A stretch of DNA of 8,007 nt from Candidatus Roizmanbacteria bacterium (GCA_026395455.1 JAPLYR010000101.1:1-8007), one strand, 5' to 3'. Shown: positions 1-5,779, numbered from the stretch's first letter. Notes: generated by a model not told the origin, from the sequence alone. Made by a program: numbers and translations.

Positions 1-20
1 CCCTTCAATCGTGCCACCTG

Positions 21-135
21 CATTAGCATATTAATTTGAGCAATATGCCAAACAAGTGACATTTATGCCAGTGAGACTTTAGGGTAGGTTGGAAAAACGA
101 AGCATAAGACGTCACTGTTGGCATATGCGAGAATT
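21..135 (+). repeat. Structured inverted repeat, copy 1 (upstream of RNase J)
   Basis: The core at 39-135 matches the reverse complement of 2643-2740 with seven substitutions and one small indel (about 92% identity). Weaker similarity extends outward to about 21. Two dyads are visible. The first is GCATAT (26-31) with ATATGC (43-48) around an 11-nt loop. The second is ATGC-CAGTGA (65-74) with TCACTG (112-117) and GCAT (121-124), separated by a 3-nt bulge and closing a ~37-nt loop. It lies just before the RNase J gene and points towards it. It contains no ORF and no recognisable transposase ends. It may be a structured RNA element, a non-autonomous mobile repeat, or one arm of an invertible segment; sequence alone does not decide. 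Confidence 0.85.
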
Positions 136-176
136 AATATAAAGATTGCTTGCCAATTTTTCTTTTTTTGATGCTG

Positions 177-182
177 TATACT
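177..182 (+). promoter_or_regulatory. Candidate -10 box for RNase J gene
   Basis: TATACT preceded by CTG gives CTGTATACTG, almost the same decamer as the CTGTATAATG upstream of prs and dnaX. No convincing -35 lies at 16-18 bp; TTGCCA at 150-155 is about 21 bp away. A second box-like TCTAAT (189-194) sits exactly 6 nt before the ATG at 201 and would give a leaderless transcript. Confidence 0.35.
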
Positions 183-200
183 GAGATATCTAATAATTTA

Positions 201-1877
201 ATGGAAAAAAATATGTACACACTTCGATTTGTTCCTCTCGGCGGTGTTGTGGGCGTTACTAAAAATATGTATGTCTACGAACTTTACAAAGACAGCATAT
301 TACAAGATATTGTTATCGTTGATTGTGGTATTGGATTCCCTCATGAAAAAGAACTAGGTGTTGATTTTGTTATTCCTGATATTTCCTATCTAAAAGATAA
401 ACTAGATAAGATTCGTGCAATTCTTCTTACTCATGGTCATGAAGATCATATTTCGGCTCTTCCCTTTCACTATGAAGATCTTGGAAGACCACCAGTCTAT
501 GCAAGCAAATTAACAGCAGCCTTTATTGCAAATAAATGTAAAGAATTCAATCTTCCACTTAATTTGAAAGTAATTGCTTATGGAACTCAATATACATTTG
601 GAGAGTTTACCGCAGAATTTATTCCCGTAACACACTCTATTCCTGACACAACACATATTCTTATTAGTTCGCCGGTTGGAACCATGTATCATGGATCTGA
701 TTTTAAACTTGATACAACTCCCGTATATGGCGTACCACCTGATTTTTATCGTATTACAAAAGCTGGTCATGATGGAATTCTTTGTCTTCTTTCCGACTGT
801 TTAGGAGTCATGAGAGATGGGCTTACACAAAGTGAAGCAATAGTGGGTCAGACATTTGAAGATGAGATGAGAAAGACTAAGGGAAAATTTGTTATGACAA
901 CCTTTTCTTCAAACATTTCTCGCATACGACAATGTGTGGAAGCTGCAATTAAATTTAATAGAAAAATTATATTCTTAGGGCGTTCAATGCGAGATAATAC
1001 GCGCATAGCGAAGGAAATAAATTATCTTCCAATCCCTGGACAATTTTTAGGAAAAGAAGAAGAGGTAATGCAACTTCCTCCCAATAAGGTATGTTTGATC
1101 GTTGCAGGAAGTCAGGGTCAATATGGATCTGCACTTTCAAAACTTGCCAACAAACAAAATGAAAATGTTAAGATTAAACCTGGAGACAAAGTAGTTATTT
1201 CGTCTGATCCAATTCCAGGTAATGAAAATGAAGTATACGCATTGGTAGAAGAACTGTCACTTCAAGGTGCACAGGTTGTGTATTCGGATATTGCAGATCA
1301 ACTCCATGCATCAGGACATGGCAATCGTGAAGATTTAAAACTATTGATGCGATTTACTAATCCTTCCTATTTTATTCCAATTGGTGGAACGATTCGTCAT
1401 CAACAGGAGTATCGCTCACTTGCTGGCACCTTAGGATTTGAGGAAAACAAAGTAATCCTTCTTAACGAGGGAGACACAATGATATTCCAAAAAGGAAAAG
1501 CAAACAGAGGTGACACTGTAGATACAAAGAGCATCTATGTTGATGCATATGGAGTTGGAGATGTTGGGAATATGGTCCTTCGAGATCGAAAAACACTGTC
1601 ATCTGATGGAATGGTCATTTGTTTCCTTGCTATTGATAGTTTATCTCGTCTTGTAACACGACCAAAGTTTGTTTCAAAAGGATTTGTATTTCAGCAAAAT
1701 GAAAACGAATTATTTGAAAAAGCTACAAAGGTTGTTGAAGCATCCATGAAACCAAACACAGCACCAAGTGGGGATTTCACAAAAGTAAAAAGGAACATTA
1801 TTTCTCAACTGGAGAACTTTTTTTATAAACAACGTGGAAGAAAACCACTCATCGTGGTTGAAACATTAGAAATTTAA
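201..1877 (+). CDS. rnj: Ribonuclease J (metallo-beta-lactamase / beta-CASP nuclease)
   Basis: Likely cytoplasmic 5'-3' exo- and endoribonuclease of mRNA decay and rRNA maturation. The 558-aa product is of normal family length. It opens with the typical LRFVPLGGVVGVTKNMYVYE stretch, followed by the metal site H78-G-H80-E-D82-H83, then H145 (THSIPD) and D167 (GSDFKLD). Next come the beta-CASP domain, the HASGH motif (369-373) and a C-terminal domain with YGVGDVGNMVLRDR. The histidine expected in motif C (His390 in Bacillus subtilis J1, PVHGEYR) reads Gly395 here (PIGGTIR), with a His five residues later. The start is taken at ATG 201; ATG 213 is also possible. An upstream TTG at 150 would only add the translation of a T-rich tract. 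No Shine-Dalgarno sequence is seen. recR follows after 127 bp on the same strand. Confidence 0.93.
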   Translation: MEKNMYTLRFVPLGGVVGVTKNMYVYELYKDSILQDIVIVDCGIGFPHEKELGVDFVIPDISYLKDKLDKIRAILLTHGHEDHISALPFHYEDLGRPPVYASKLTAAFIANKCKEFNLPLNLKVIAYGTQYTFGEFTAEFIPVTHSIPDTTHILISSPVGTMYHGSDFKLDTTPVYGVPPDFYRITKAGHDGILCLLSDCLGVMRDGLTQSEAIVGQTFEDEMRKTKGKFVMTTFSSNISRIRQCVEAAIKFNRKIIFLGRSMRDNTRIAKEINYLPIPGQFLGKEEEVMQLPPNKVCLIVAGSQGQYGSALSKLANKQNENVKIKPGDKVVISSDPIPGNENEVYALVEELSLQGAQVVYSDIADQLHASGHGNREDLKLLMRFTNPSYFIPIGGTIRHQQEYRSLAGTLGFEENKVILLNEGDTMIFQKGKANRGDTVDTKSIYVDAYGVGDVGNMVLRDRKTLSSDGMVICFLAIDSLSRLVTRPKFVSKGFVFQQNENELFEKATKVVEASMKPNTAPSGDFTKVKRNIISQLENFFYKQRGRKPLIVVETLEI

Positions 1878-1890
1878 AATGTGTTTCATA

Positions 1891-1931
1891 TTTTCCATTC
1901 TTGTGCTTCCGATGAACTCGCACAATGAAAA
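1891..1931 (+). other. Imperfect hairpin between RNase J gene and recR
   Basis: TTGTGC (1901-1906) pairs with GCACAA (1920-1925), and outside it TTTTC (1891-1895) pairs with GAAAA (1927-1931) across an asymmetric bulge. No T-run follows, so it is not a classic intrinsic terminator. A smaller dyad TGGAA-AATA-TTCCA lies at 1968-1981. They may be processing or 3'-end structures of the RNase J transcript. Confidence 0.35.
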
Positions 1932-2004
1932 TTCGAGTGCTCAAACAGGACATCTACAGCACAATTCTGGAAAATATTCCACCAATTTTATTCATTTTTA
2001 ATAT

Positions 2005-2627
2005 ATGTTGCCAGATAGTTTAAAACAAATTGCTTTATTTTTCGAACGGCTTCCTGGTATTGGAGAGAAGACTGCCAATAGACTGCCAATAGACTTGCTC
2101 TCTACTTGCTTAGAATGCCCGCATCAGACCTGCAAGATTTTGCAAAGAAACTTTCTGAACTGAAAGAGAAAACAAAACGATGTTCTATCTGTATGAATCT
2201 ATCAGAAAAAGAAATATGTGGAATTTGTGCTGATACAAAAAGAAACCATGCAATTATAACTGTTATTGAATCCCCACTCGACCTTCTTTCCTTTGAAAAA
2301 GGTGGAATATATAGCGGGGTATACCATGTACTTCATGGAAGAATTGACCCATTAAATAATATTGGTCCTGATGACATCTATATTGAACAGTTATTGCAAC
2401 GTCTTGAAAAAGATAAAGAGGGAGTGCTAGAAGTAGTACTTGCTACAAACCCCGATATGGAGGGTGAAGCAACAGCAATGTATATTCAAAAAAAGATTAA
2501 GACACAAAACTCAAATCAGAATATAAAGATTACAAGACTTGCCTATGGACTTCCTATGGGAGCAAGTGTGGAATATGCGGATTATGGGACGCTAGGGAAA
2601 GCGATGGAGAATAGAAAAAGCTTCTAA
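2005..2627 (+). pseudogene. recR: recR, recombination mediator, frameshifted by an 11-bp tandem duplication
   Basis: RecR acts with RecO/RecF to load RecA on gapped DNA. From ATG 2005 the frame gives the N-terminal start MLPDSLKQIALFFERLPGIG and the helix-hairpin-helix, then runs out of frame and ends at TGA 2161-2163 after 52 codons. The rest of RecR continues in another frame from about 2096: the zinc finger (CSIC...CGIC), the Toprim domain (ITVIESPLDLL, YHVLHGRIDPL, ATNPDMEGEATA) and the C-terminal GLPMGASVEYAD. Removing one copy of the 11-bp unit at 2070-2091 joins the halves perfectly (EKTANRLALYLLRMPAS) and yields 203 aa, the normal family length. An internal TTG (2106) or ATG (2115) could give a Toprim-only fragment without the HhH. 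The choice between pseudogene, slippage-switchable allele and assembly error is open. No Shine-Dalgarno sequence is present. Confidence 0.9.
2070..2091 (+). repeat. 11-bp tandem duplication inside recR
   Basis: GACTGCCAATA occurs at 2070-2080 and again at 2081-2091, followed by the partial third copy GACT (2092-2095). The extra 11 bp is not a multiple of three and shifts the RecR frame right after the helix-hairpin-helix. The perfect identity of the units fits a recent slippage event. Confidence 0.95.
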
Positions 2628-2642
2628 ATATTGTTAAGTTAC

Positions 2643-2758
2643 AATTCTCGCATATGCCGTCCAGTGACGTCTTATGCTTCGTTTTTCCCACCTACCTTAA
2701 AGTCTCACTGGCATAAAGGTCACGTGTTTGGCATACTGCTTCGAATTGTATGCAAACA
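2643..2758 (-). repeat. Structured inverted repeat, copy 2 (between recR and prs 3' ends)
   Basis: Reverse-complement partner of copy 1, filling nearly all of the space between the recR and prs stop codons. Read on the - strand it begins immediately after the prs TAG. The first stem is TGTTT-GCATAC (2758-2748) with GTATGC-(C)-AAACA (2736-2726) around an 11-nt loop, longer than in copy 1. The second pairs ATGC-CAGTGA (2714-2705) with TCACTG (2667-2662) and GCAT (2657-2654). At the last pair of stem 1, copy 1 has T-A and copy 2 has C-G, a compensatory change. No T-run follows either stem, so a terminator role is not supported, although the position after two convergent genes would suit one. Confidence 0.85.
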
Positions 2759-3676
2759 CTAAGAAATCACTTCACTTATCAGTTTTGCGACAGATACTTC
2801 GGAGAGTTTTTCAAACTTCTGCTCTTCTTTTAATGCGATGGTGTCGGTGGTAAAAATCTTTTCAATTGCAGAAGCTTGTAATTGTTCAGGTGCTTTTGGA
2901 CCAAAGTCGTGATGAATAACTGCTGTAAGGACTCTTGTTGCTCCTCTGTCAAGACAGAGTTGTGCTGCATGCATTAATGTGCCGCCTGATGTAATCATGT
3001 CATCAACTAAAATTGCAGTTCTCCCCTTTACGTCTCCATAGAGATCAAGCGCAACACTCTTGTGAATATGTGAAAGATCTCTCTTTTTTTCTACAACTGA
3101 AATGGAATGTTCGGTATGTCCGAATAAATCATCTCCAAATTTGCGTGCTCTTTCAACTCCTCCATGATCTGGGGATACAACCGCAACGGTGTCTGTTGTT
3201 ACTGTTCCAATATATTTTTTTATTTCTTCTGCGAGGATTGGGAATGCATCTATATTCTTAAAAGGGATAGAGAATACACCCTCTGTTGCTTCATCATGAA
3301 GGTTAATTACGTATACTTTATAAAATCCAATTGATTCAAGAAAGCGAATAATGACGTTTGCTGATACACATTCCCCTGGTCTATGTTGCACATCTTGGCG
3401 CGCATATCCAAAGTATGGGATGATGGCAAATACTTTTTTGGCTTCCTGTCGGCGAAGCGCATCGCAGAAGAAGAAGAGCTCCATAAGATGAGTGTCAGAT
3501 GGATTTGCAGTAGGTTGAATCACATAACAATCTTCGTTTTTTACTTCCTCCTCAATATGAATACGAATTTCAGAATTTTCAAACCGTACAATTTCGGCTT
3601 TAGAAAGAGGAACACCAAGTTTATCAGCAACTTTTTGAGAAAGAATTGGGTTTGCACTGCCTGAAAATAGTTTCAT
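2759..3676 (-). CDS. prs: Ribose-phosphate pyrophosphokinase (PRPP synthetase)
   Basis: Makes 5-phosphoribosyl-1-pyrophosphate from ribose 5-phosphate and ATP for nucleotide and cofactor synthesis or salvage; cytoplasmic. The 305-aa product, near the family's ~310-320, starts MKLFSGSANP, like the usual KLFSGNANP. Visible motifs are the catalytic flexible loop YFGYARQDVQHRPGE (88-102), the SPDHGGVERAR segment (168-178) and the PRPP-binding loop AILVDDMITSGGT (221-233). The loop reads MITSGGT where many bacterial enzymes read MIDTGGT. An upstream in-frame TTG at 3700 is rejected because ATG 3676 fits the family N-terminus. ybaB ends 24 bp upstream. A TATAAT exactly 6 nt before the ATG suggests its own promoter and a leaderless mRNA. 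Its stop abuts repeat copy 2. Confidence 0.95.
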   Translation of the reverse strand: MKLFSGSANPILSQKVADKLGVPLSKAEIVRFENSEIRIHIEEEVKNEDCYVIQPTANPSDTHLMELFFFCDALRRQEAKKVFAIIPYFGYARQDVQHRPGECVSANVIIRFLESIGFYKVYVINLHDEATEGVFSIPFKNIDAFPILAEEIKKYIGTVTTDTVAVVSPDHGGVERARKFGDDLFGHTEHSISVVEKKRDLSHIHKSVALDLYGDVKGRTAILVDDMITSGGTLMHAAQLCLDRGATRVLTAVIHHDFGPKAPEQLQASAIEKIFTTDTIALKEEQKFEKLSEVSVAKLISEVIS

Positions 3677-3682
3677 AAAACC

Positions 3683-3688
3683 ATTATA
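3683..3688 (-). promoter_or_regulatory. Perfect -10 box for prs, leaderless geometry
   Basis: TATAAT on the - strand within ACTGTATAATGG, followed by GGTTTT and then the prs ATG. With a usual 6-7 nt gap to the start site, transcription would begin on or beside the A of the ATG. No -35 hexamer is seen at the right distance. It shares CTGTATAATG with the dnaX box. Confidence 0.5.
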
Positions 3689-3700
3689 CAGTACCTGCAA

Positions 3701-3952
3701 TTAGCCCTGTTGTGAGATTTCGATTAGTTTTTTTGCTGCAAGCTCTTGTGTCTTTTTGACACTTTCATTGACTGCTTCTGCAATTCTATTTTCGATAATT
3801 CCATCAATTTCTACTTCAAGAATTTGTTGATCACCTCTCATGGTAATTTTGACACCATTTTTTTCAATGACAACTGTTTCTTGTTGTAATGCTGCTTGCA
3901 TTTTTTGAGCCTGTTGTTGAAGTTTTTGTATATCGCCAAGTCCGCCTAACAT
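3701..3952 (-). CDS. ybaB: YbaB/EbfC family nucleoid-associated protein
   Basis: Small DNA-binding protein of the YbaB/EbfC family, a dimer with a tweezer-like fold that binds the nucleoid. The 83-aa product starts MLGGLGDIQKLQQQAQKMQA, the family's typical glutamine-rich coiled N-terminus. A beta segment follows (NGVKITMRGDQQILEVEIDG), then a C-terminal helix rich in Lys and Glu. It is shorter than the usual ~100-110 aa, missing mainly the tail. It lies 46 bp downstream of dnaX, the classic dnaX-ybaB arrangement, and 24 bp upstream of prs. No Shine-Dalgarno sequence precedes its ATG. The usual third partner, recR, is not next to it. Confidence 0.9.
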   Translation of the reverse strand: MLGGLGDIQKLQQQAQKMQAALQQETVVIEKNGVKITMRGDQQILEVEIDGIIENRIAEAVNESVKKTQELAAKKLIEISQQG

Positions 3953-3998
3953 AAGTAATTGAGTAAATTAATAATTAATATAAATTCAGCCACTCCTA

Positions 3999-5039
3999 TC
4001 ACTGTTTTATTGTATCACAGTATTCAAGCAACGCCACCTCAAGAGGAATTGTTGGGTAGGGACTTAGCTTTATAAGTCCATAAGCTTCATTTAATAATTT
4101 CATCAATATGATTGTCTCTTTCAGTGTATAGGAGAGCGTGGATATATTGCCTGGAATTTTGTGAAGAGACAATAAGTGATTTTGTAAATCAATAAGAAGC
4201 TCTTCAATAAGGAGAGAAATATTTCCACCACTTGCATTAAACTCTTTTATCCATTTTAAGGTATCTGTTGGGCTTTTCTTTTTGAGAGCTTCATTTAGAA
4301 CTACCTTAGATCGTATCCCAATTTTTTTGAGAATAGCTTCAGGATCCATTTTTCCTGACAAAACGATCTCTTCTAGGATTTTCGCACCATCTCTGAACGA
4401 AAGATCACAATGCTTAGCAATTATTTCAAGTGACTCATCTGAAATATCAAGTTTCTCTCCTGTTCGAATCCTTTTTAACATGTGGACAATTTCTTCTATT
4501 TTTGCACTTCCAAATTGTACTAATACGCATCTACTGACAATTGTTTTGGGCACCTTTTCTAAATTGGTAGTTGCAAGAATGAAAATCACTGTCTCTGGAG
4601 GTTCTTCCAATGTCTTAAGGAGAGCATTAAATCCATCATTGGTGATCATGTGAGCTTCATCAATAATATAGACGCGATACTTCCCTGCCATTGGCATAAG
4701 AGATGTCTCTCGTATAAGTTCTTTGACTTCATTTATTCCGCGGTTAGATGCAGCATCCATTTCTGTTACATCAGAAAATGATGATTTATCAATTGACTTA
4801 CAATTACTACATACATTACATGGCTCGATACTTGTTCCCTTTCCCGCATAAACGTTTGAAAGACAGTTTACTTCCTTTGCAAAAATACGTGCAGTTGACG
4901 TTTTACCTGTACCTTTATGACCAATAAATAAGAATGCATGAGGAAGTGATTTACTTTTTAGAATAGTACGGATTGTTTCTGCTGGTGTTAGATTGTCCAA
5001 GTCTTCAACTGTATGAGGGCGATATTTAAGATAGTACAT
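3999..5039 (-). CDS. dnaX: DNA polymerase III subunit gamma/tau, short form
   Basis: ATPase of the clamp-loader complex that loads the sliding clamp for DNA polymerase III. From ATG 5039 the 346-aa protein begins MYYLKYRPHTVEDL, the family's YRKYRPxTFxD start. It carries Walker A GHKGTGKT (40-47), zinc ligands C59, C74, C77 and C80, Walker B VYIIDEAH (123-130), the switch/sensor region ATTN, the SRC arginine finger and a sensor-2-like LSFRDGAKILEEI. Domain III follows. The polymerase- and helicase-binding tail of tau is absent, so this is a gamma-like minimal form. A longer in-frame start at 5120 would read the duplicated upstream copy in a non-native frame and is rejected. The 5' end lies in a 73-bp tandem duplication. 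No Shine-Dalgarno sequence is seen; translation may depend on the 21-codon ORF that ends 7 nt before this ATG. Confidence 0.93.
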   Translation of the reverse strand: MYYLKYRPHTVEDLDNLTPAETIRTILKSKSLPHAFLFIGHKGTGKTSTARIFAKEVNCLSNVYAGKGTSIEPCNVCSNCKSIDKSSFSDVTEMDAASNRGINEVKELIRETSLMPMAGKYRVYIIDEAHMITNDGFNALLKTLEEPPETVIFILATTNLEKVPKTIVSRCVLVQFGSAKIEEIVHMLKRIRTGEKLDISDESLEIIAKHCDLSFRDGAKILEEIVLSGKMDPEAILKKIGIRSKVVLNEALKKKSPTDTLKWIKEFNASGGNISLLIEELLIDLQNHLLSLHKIPGNISTLSYTLKETIILMKLLNEAYGLIKLSPYPTIPLEVALLEYCDTIKQ

Positions 5040-5046
5040 GAAGACA

Positions 5047-5112
5047 TTATTCAGCTGGTGTAAGATTGTCCAAATCTTCAACTGTGTGAGGTCGATATTT
5101 AAGGTAATACAT
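5047..5112 (-). CDS. 21-codon upstream ORF duplicating the DnaX N-terminus
   Basis: From ATG 5112 this frame encodes exactly the first 21 residues of DnaX (MYYLKYRP...LTPAE) and then stops at TAA 5049-5047. The real dnaX ATG lies 7 nt further on, a spacing that would allow terminating ribosomes to restart. A TATAAT sits 6 nt upstream of this ATG, so the ORF would open the transcript. It may be a translated leader peptide or merely the debris of a duplication or assembly join. The absence of amino-acid change despite 6 nucleotide differences argues that both sequences evolved as coding DNA, possibly in different strains. Confidence 0.5.
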   Translation of the reverse strand: MYYLKYRPHTVEDLDNLTPAE

Positions 5113-5118
5113 GAAGAC

Positions 5119-5124
5119 ATTATA
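5119..5124 (-). promoter_or_regulatory. Perfect -10 box at the dnaX 5' end, leaderless geometry
   Basis: TATAAT within CCTGTATAATGTC, followed by GTCTTC and the ATG at 5112. The 6-nt spacing is identical to that at prs and would place the transcription start at the initiation codon. No -35 hexamer is evident. In the downstream repeat unit the box has changed to AATAAT, so only the upstream unit keeps the consensus. Confidence 0.5.
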
Positions 5125-5152
5125 CAGGGGGAGAAGACAAGTGGCTAGTAGG

Positions 5153-5503
5153 TTACTTAAGAAGATTGCTCAAGCCATGAATGATGAGTTCATCGATGAG
5201 TGCATCAAGTCTCTTATTTCTTTCAACTGCAAGTAGGACAATTTGAGGATAACAAAGAAAGATCTCTCCAAATAGTGGCTCCTCCATATCAGTATCATTT
5301 TTATAAGGAAAAGCAAGAACTGGAAGTGCGACATCCTCATGTTTGTATGTGGACGCAATGGAACGCATCTTATTTTTTCCCACAAAAACAATATTGACAG
5401 AAAGAGTTGGGTCCAATTGAAATGAAGAAAGTGTTTTTTCCACTACAATACGGATCCTTTTTCTATCGACAAGATAGCGTGATGAGGTGAAAATTCGCAA
5501 CAT
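5153..5503 (-). CDS. ybeY: YbeY-like protein lacking most of the metal-binding motif
   Basis: YbeY is a metal-dependent endoribonuclease of 16S rRNA 3' maturation and ribosome quality control. The 116-aa product matches the family in its N-terminal half, in ASTYKHEDVALPVLAFP (for the usual YRxKDxPTDVLSFP) and in PLFGEIFLCYPQI (for LGDIxIxxE). The family's three-histidine motif HGxLHLxGYDH is broken. Only H109 remains (HGLSNLLK), the second His is Asn113, and the protein ends three residues later, before GYDH. So it is either truncated and inactive or a divergent paralogue. The start at ATG 5503 lies 8 bp after the rpsU stop, indicating one transcript with rpsU. The truncated end sits 26 bp from the duplicated dnaX 5' segment, so both may come from one rearrangement. 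Confidence 0.72.
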   Translation of the reverse strand: MLRIFTSSRYLVDRKRIRIVVEKTLSSFQLDPTLSVNIVFVGKNKMRSIASTYKHEDVALPVLAFPYKNDTDMEEPLFGEIFLCYPQIVLLAVERNKRLDALIDELIIHGLSNLLK

Positions 5504-5511
5504 AAAGATTT

Positions 5512-5742
5512 TTATCTGTGATGCATTGCTGTTCTTTCCTTCTTAGTAGACAATGCAAATCTGCGTCTTCGAGCACGTAAACGAATTCTTTCTTTTGCGT
5601 CATCTCTTTTCTGTAGTGATGGCTTTTTGTAATATTGCTTTTTTCTCAATTCATCAACAATATTCTCATCCATAAACATACGAGAAAATTTTCTGAAAAT
5701 AGCGTCTTTTGTCTCTCCTTTTTTCTTTTGAATAACGACCAT
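5512..5742 (-). CDS. rpsU: Small ribosomal subunit protein bS21
   Basis: Small-subunit protein sited near the 3' end of 16S rRNA, where the anti-Shine-Dalgarno sequence lies. The 76-aa product is within the family range. It has the typical layout: a short beta start (MVVIQKKKGET), a helix with AIFRKFSRMFMDENIVDELRK, the conserved YYKKPSLQKR (for the usual YEKPTxxRKR), and a strongly basic C-terminal tail. The start is fixed by a strong ribosome binding site 8 nt upstream, the only one seen in this window. ybeY follows after 8 bp. An AT palindrome lies in the leader, about 40 bp before the start. Confidence 0.93.
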   Translation of the reverse strand: MVVIQKKKGETKDAIFRKFSRMFMDENIVDELRKKQYYKKPSLQKRDDAKERIRLRARRRRFALSTKKERTAMHHR

Positions 5743-5750
5743 TATATATA

Positions 5751-5759
5751 CACCTCCTT
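5751..5759 (-). promoter_or_regulatory. Strong Shine-Dalgarno sequence of rpsU
   Basis: On the - strand AAGGAGGTG lies 8 nt before the rpsU ATG, complementary to the CACCTCC core of the 16S tail. None of the other starts visible here (RNase J, recR, prs, ybaB, dnaX, ybeY, DHH-like) has a recognisable purine-rich site. Confidence 0.85.
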
Positions 5760-5779
5760 AAAATATAACAAACAATACG

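Larger units (their letters stand above)
4981..5126 (-). repeat. Tandem duplication of the dnaX 5' end (two 73-bp units)
   Basis: Units 4981-5053 and 5054-5126 match at 66 of 73 positions. Each runs from a -10-like box (TATAAT in the upstream unit, AATAAT in the downstream one) through GTCTTCATG and the first 21 dnaX codons. Six differences fall in codons (Y2, Y3, R7, H9, D13, L17) and all are third-position synonymous. The seventh changes the -10-like box. The junction shares CAG with the flank, as in microhomology-mediated duplication. Confidence 0.95.

Noticed and set aside
1..34. A short open frame ending in TAA at 32-34 (PSIVPPALAY-stop on +), and an alternative ATG on - at 29-27 (MLMQVARLKG)
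   Set aside because: Only about ten codons are inside the window and neither matches a family I recognise; the region also overlaps the outer part of repeat copy 1.
150..200. TTG start adding 17 residues to RNase J
   Set aside because: The extra residues are only the translation of a T-rich tract and do not fit the family N-terminus; a -10-like box lies inside it.
2005..2170. Programmed ribosomal frameshift in recR
   Set aside because: There is no slippery heptamer at the join, and the exact 11-bp duplication explains the shift fully.
2643..2758. Repeat copy 2 as an intrinsic bidirectional terminator
   Set aside because: The position suits it, but neither stem is followed by a T-run on either strand and the main hairpin has a large loop.
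21..2758. Composite transposon carrying rnj-recR
   Set aside because: There is no transposase gene, no visible target-site duplication, and the cargo is housekeeping genes.
3013..3664. Two + strand ORFs opposite prs
   Set aside because: They lie fully antisense to a well-conserved gene and show no recognisable domain.
4282..4653. 123-codon + strand ORF opposite dnaX
   Set aside because: It is antisense to the conserved ATPase core and has no family signal.
5040..5120. Longer in-frame dnaX start at 5120
   Set aside because: It reads the upstream duplicate in a non-native frame and its ATG overlaps the TATAAT box; the family N-terminus begins at 5039.
5170..5397. ORFs in other frames across ybeY on both strands
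   Set aside because: They are shadows of the YbeY-like frame, without recognisable motifs.
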